From NCBI GenBank assembly GCA_030600745.1, contig JAUVLL010000125.1, positions 1 to 8,523 of the forward strand: a stretch of 8,523 nucleotides of DNA. The letters run 5' to 3'. The notes below the pieces were generated by a model. It was not told the DNA's origin and did no database searches. It saw nothing but the letters and a program-made list of their open reading frames with translations. This document shows, piece after piece, positions 7,338 through 8,523 of the stretch (positions within the stretch are counted from its first letter, which is position 1; each line of letters begins with the position of its first letter). The translations under genes were made by a program, and so were the position numbers. Source of the DNA: Spirochaetaceae bacterium (GTDB lineage Bacteria; Spirochaetota; Spirochaetia; B11-G9).

Positions 7338-7342
7338 CCACC
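7338..7342 (-). promoter_or_regulatory. Shine-Dalgarno site supporting a TTG start for the galactokinase-like gene
   Basis: GGTGG on the minus strand lies 7 bases before TTG at 7328-7330. Starting there puts 26 residues before the APG motif, matching the N-terminal spacing of known galactokinases. The next in-frame ATG (7306) has no well-placed site. Confidence 0.5.
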
Positions 7343-7349
7343 GATATCT

Positions 7350-7378
7350 ATACTATTAGAAAAACAGTTGAAAATCAA
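7350..7378 (-). promoter_or_regulatory. Candidate promoter for the galactokinase-TPR-NHL unit
   Basis: TTGATT (7373-7378) and TAGTAT (7350-7355) are separated by 17 bases, and each matches consensus at 4 of 6 positions. The leader would be about 15 bases and would just include the GGTGG site. Because a terminator separates this unit from rpmE, it needs its own promoter, and this is the best candidate seen. Confidence 0.4.
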
Positions 7379-7399
7379 CAAAATATTTTCTTTAATATA

Positions 7400-7435
7400 G
7401 AGGCATTTGCGATGTCTCTGAATTCGACTTGTTTT
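7400..7435 (-). repeat. 36-bp inverted repeat, right copy
   Basis: Read on the minus strand, this is identical over 36 bp to 69-104. It ends 22 bases upstream of the candidate -35 box of the galactokinase-like gene, in non-coding DNA. Together the copies bracket 7,295 bp that hold six complete genes. Confidence 0.9.
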
Positions 7436-7499
7436 CGGCTTTTTACGCCAGTCCAGAGTCAATATTTTAGAGAAGAAGTATTTTTAAGTAGAAAATGTG

Positions 7500-7520
7500 A
7501 TACAGCGCAAAAAGCTGTAT
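7500..7520. repeat. Inverted repeat upstream of the galactokinase-like gene
   Basis: Perfect 7-base arms, ATACAGC and GCTGTAT, flank a 7-base centre. No T-run follows on the minus strand, so it is not a terminator. It lies about 120 bases upstream of the candidate promoter and could be a regulatory site or part of a degenerate repeat element. Confidence 0.45.
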
Positions 7521-7558
7521 ACAATGCCCACACTATTAAATGAATATGAGGTAGATAT

Positions 7559-7596
7559 AAAAAAAAGGTAGAGACGCTGCATGCAACATCCCTACC
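7559..7596 (-). terminator. Intrinsic terminator after rpmE
   Basis: On the minus strand a 10-bp stem (7587-7596 paired with 7567-7576, two G-U wobbles) encloses a 10-base loop and is followed by eight T residues (7559-7566). It starts 23 bases beyond the rpmE stop. It should end the rho-rpmE transcript and isolate it from the galactokinase-like gene. Confidence 0.9.
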
Positions 7597-7619
7597 CCGA
7601 TTAAACCAATTTGAGATTG

Positions 7620-7829
7620 TTAATTCGCAGATTTAACACCATATTTTTTGTTAAATCTCTCAATTCGTCCTGCTGTATCTACAAGCTTCTGTTTCCCTGT
7701 ATAAAAGGGATGACATGCTGAACATATTTCAACTTCAATATTCTTTGCTGTTGATTTTGTTTGAATCTCATTACCACAGGCACACTTTATGGTTGTCATC
7801 TCATATTTTGGATGCAATCCAGCCTTCAT
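7620..7829 (-). CDS. rpmE: 50S ribosomal protein L31, zinc-binding type
   Basis: This 69-residue protein is a component of the large ribosomal subunit near the central protuberance. It begins MKAGLHPKYEM, as L31 proteins do, and has CACGN at 16-20 and CSACHPFYTG at 36-45. All four cysteines of the zinc-binding form are present (16, 18, 36, 39). The tail, GRIERFNKKYG, is typical, and length is normal (70 in E. coli). The frame also has an ATG four codons earlier, at 7841, but the GGAGG needed for initiation lies inside that extension, so 7829 is the true start. The gene lies 59 bases after rho on the same strand, and a terminator follows. The zinc-binding form in a genome that may also hold a cysteine-less paralogue would suggest zinc-dependent exchange, which cannot be judged here. 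Confidence 0.97.
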   Translation of the reverse strand: MKAGLHPKYEMTTIKCACGNEIQTKSTAKNIEVEICSACHPFYTGKQKLVDTAGRIERFNKKYGVKSAN

Positions 7830-7834
7830 TTTTT

Positions 7835-7839
7835 CCTCC
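7835..7839 (-). promoter_or_regulatory. Shine-Dalgarno site that fixes the rpmE start
   Basis: GGAGG on the minus strand lies 5 bases before the ATG at 7829. It lies within the second and third codons of the longer open frame from 7841, so that frame start is an artefact. Confidence 0.85.
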
Positions 7840-7881
7840 ATTACTATATCTATCTATATAAATAAATCACAGTGTTCTCAT

Positions 7882-7913
7882 CCTGGTATCACTTTGTATT
7901 CATTGATGCCAGG
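7882..7913. repeat. Inverted repeat spanning the rho stop codon
   Basis: Ten-base arms, CCTGGTATCA (7882-7891) and TGATGCCAGG (7904-7913), surround a 12-base centre that holds the last rho codons. The TGA stop is within one arm. In the rho mRNA nine of ten positions pair with one C-A mismatch; in a plus-strand RNA the odd position would be a G-U wobble. No T-run follows. Confidence 0.55.
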
Positions 7914-8523
7914 AACGCCTCATTATTCTTGGTTTTTCGCATTCTGTCAATCAGTAATTCGATGATTTCCATATCATCCATGGGGTTAATTACCTTTCTA
8001 AGGATCCACATCTTGTTTAATTCGTCTTCACTAAGAAGAAGCTCCTCTTTCCGGGTACCTGATTTCTTGATATTTATGGCAGGATAAAGTCTTCTGTCTG
8101 CCATCTTCCGATCCAGATTGATTTCCATATTACCGGTACCCTTAAATTCCTCAAAGATAACCTCATCCATTCTGGATCCTGTTTCAACAAGTGCTGTTGC
8201 AACGATGGTAAGACTTCCACCGCCTTCAATATTACGTGCAGCACCAAAAAATCTTTTTGGTTTATGGAGAGCATTCGAATCGACACCACCTGAAAGAATT
8301 TTTCCAGAGGTGGGAACTGTCTGGTTATAGGCTCTGGCTAACCTTGTTATGGAATCGAGCAGTATAACGACATCCCTTTTATGTTCAACCAGTCTTTTTG
8401 CTTTTTCAATAACCATTTCTGCCACCTGAACGTGCCGGGTAGCCTGCTCATCAAAGGTAGAAGCAATTACTTCCCCTTTAACACTCCGTCGCATATCCGT
8501 TACTTCTTCAGGCCGTTCATCAA
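7889..8523 (-). CDS. rho: Transcription termination factor Rho, C-terminal half (partial)
   Basis: This is the C-terminal part, about 210 residues, of the hexameric RNA helicase that ends transcription; the N-terminal RNA-binding domain and Walker A lie beyond the window. The frame is open to the window edge: the nine codons before the first visible Met read DERPEEVTD, which includes the Rho catalytic Glu and adjacent Arg. The Walker B strand VVILLDSITRLARAYN is at 51-66 of the visible part, with Asp56. It is followed by the SGGVDSNALHKPKRFFGAARN Q-loop/R-loop region, KGTGNMEI, and SGTRKEEL with the arginine finger. The C-terminus ends normally, ...EAFLASMNTK. Identity with E. coli Rho is high across the visible part. 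rpmE follows after 59 bases on the same strand, a common arrangement. Confidence 0.98.
   Translation of the reverse strand, partial: DERPEEVTDMRRSVKGEVIASTFDEQATRHVQVAEMVIEKAKRLVEHKRDVVILLDSITRLARAYNQTVPTSGKILSGGVDSNALHKPKRFFGAARNIEGGGSLTIVATALVETGSRMDEVIFEEFKGTGNMEINLDRKMADRRLYPAINIKKSGTRKEELLLSEDELNKMWILRKVINPMDDMEIIELLIDRMRKTKNNEAFLASMNTK

Larger units (their letters stand above)
7331..7558. other. Intergenic region between the rpmE terminator and the galactokinase-like gene
   Basis: These 228 bases hold no gene I can support. They contain the right copy of the 36-bp repeat (7400-7435), an inverted repeat (7500-7520) and a candidate promoter (7350-7378). Open frames cross the region on both strands but look like read-through of the repeat and of AT-rich DNA. 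Confidence 0.6.

Noticed and set aside
7292..7543. 83-codon plus-strand open frame opposite the galactokinase upstream region
   Set aside because: It overlaps the kinase N-terminus, the candidate promoter and the 36-bp repeat, with no start signal; it looks like read-through of repeat and AT-rich DNA.
7842..7865. TATATAGATAGATATAG stretch between rho and rpmE as a phase-variable repeat
   Set aside because: Only about two to three imperfect GATA units are present, too few to suggest slippage control.
8074..8330. Short open frames on both strands within rho
   Set aside because: They are out-of-frame shadows of the highly conserved rho coding sequence.
1..8523. CRISPR array, tRNA, rRNA, transposase or toxin-antitoxin genes
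   Set aside because: No regularly spaced direct repeats, no RNA gene signatures and no protein of these types were seen on either strand.

Overview
The window is an AT-rich bacterial segment in which every convincing gene lies on the minus strand, so it is transcribed from the right end to the left. The content suggests a spirochaete of the Spirochaetales (Treponema/Spirochaeta-like). The reasons are a rho-rpmE pair, a diverged galactokinase-type GHMP protein, TPR and NHL-repeat proteins, and a TRAP transporter in low-GC DNA. This placement is inference from gene content and protein flavour, not a database match.

Right end (7559-8523): the C-terminal half of transcription termination factor Rho enters from outside the window. 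It is followed by rpmE (ribosomal protein L31, zinc-binding form), and the unit is closed by a strong intrinsic terminator (7559-7596).

Middle (3395-7558): after a non-coding gap with its own candidate promoter comes a three-gene run. It holds a galactokinase-like GHMP protein that probably starts at TTG 7330, a cytoplasmic TPR protein whose ATG overlaps the kinase stop codon by one base, and a large exported protein combining TPR, an NHL-type beta-propeller and a VWA-like domain. The kinase-like protein has valine where galactokinases carry their catalytic arginine, so its activity or substrate is in doubt. The biology of this trio is the least explained part of the window.

Left (145-3394): an AT-rich intergenic region of about 300 bp carries promoter-like and palindromic elements. 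It precedes a complete tripartite TRAP transporter in the order dctP-dctQ-dctM. A hairpin plus T-run lies between dctP and dctQ, which would give more binding protein than membrane subunits. The transporter probably imports an organic acid; the ligand cannot be read from the sequence.

A perfect 36-bp repeat occurs twice in inverted orientation, at 69-104 just past dctM and at 7400-7435 just ahead of the galactokinase promoter. It exactly brackets the six-gene block. It may be a dispersed intergenic repeat, or it may mark a block that was inserted or can invert.
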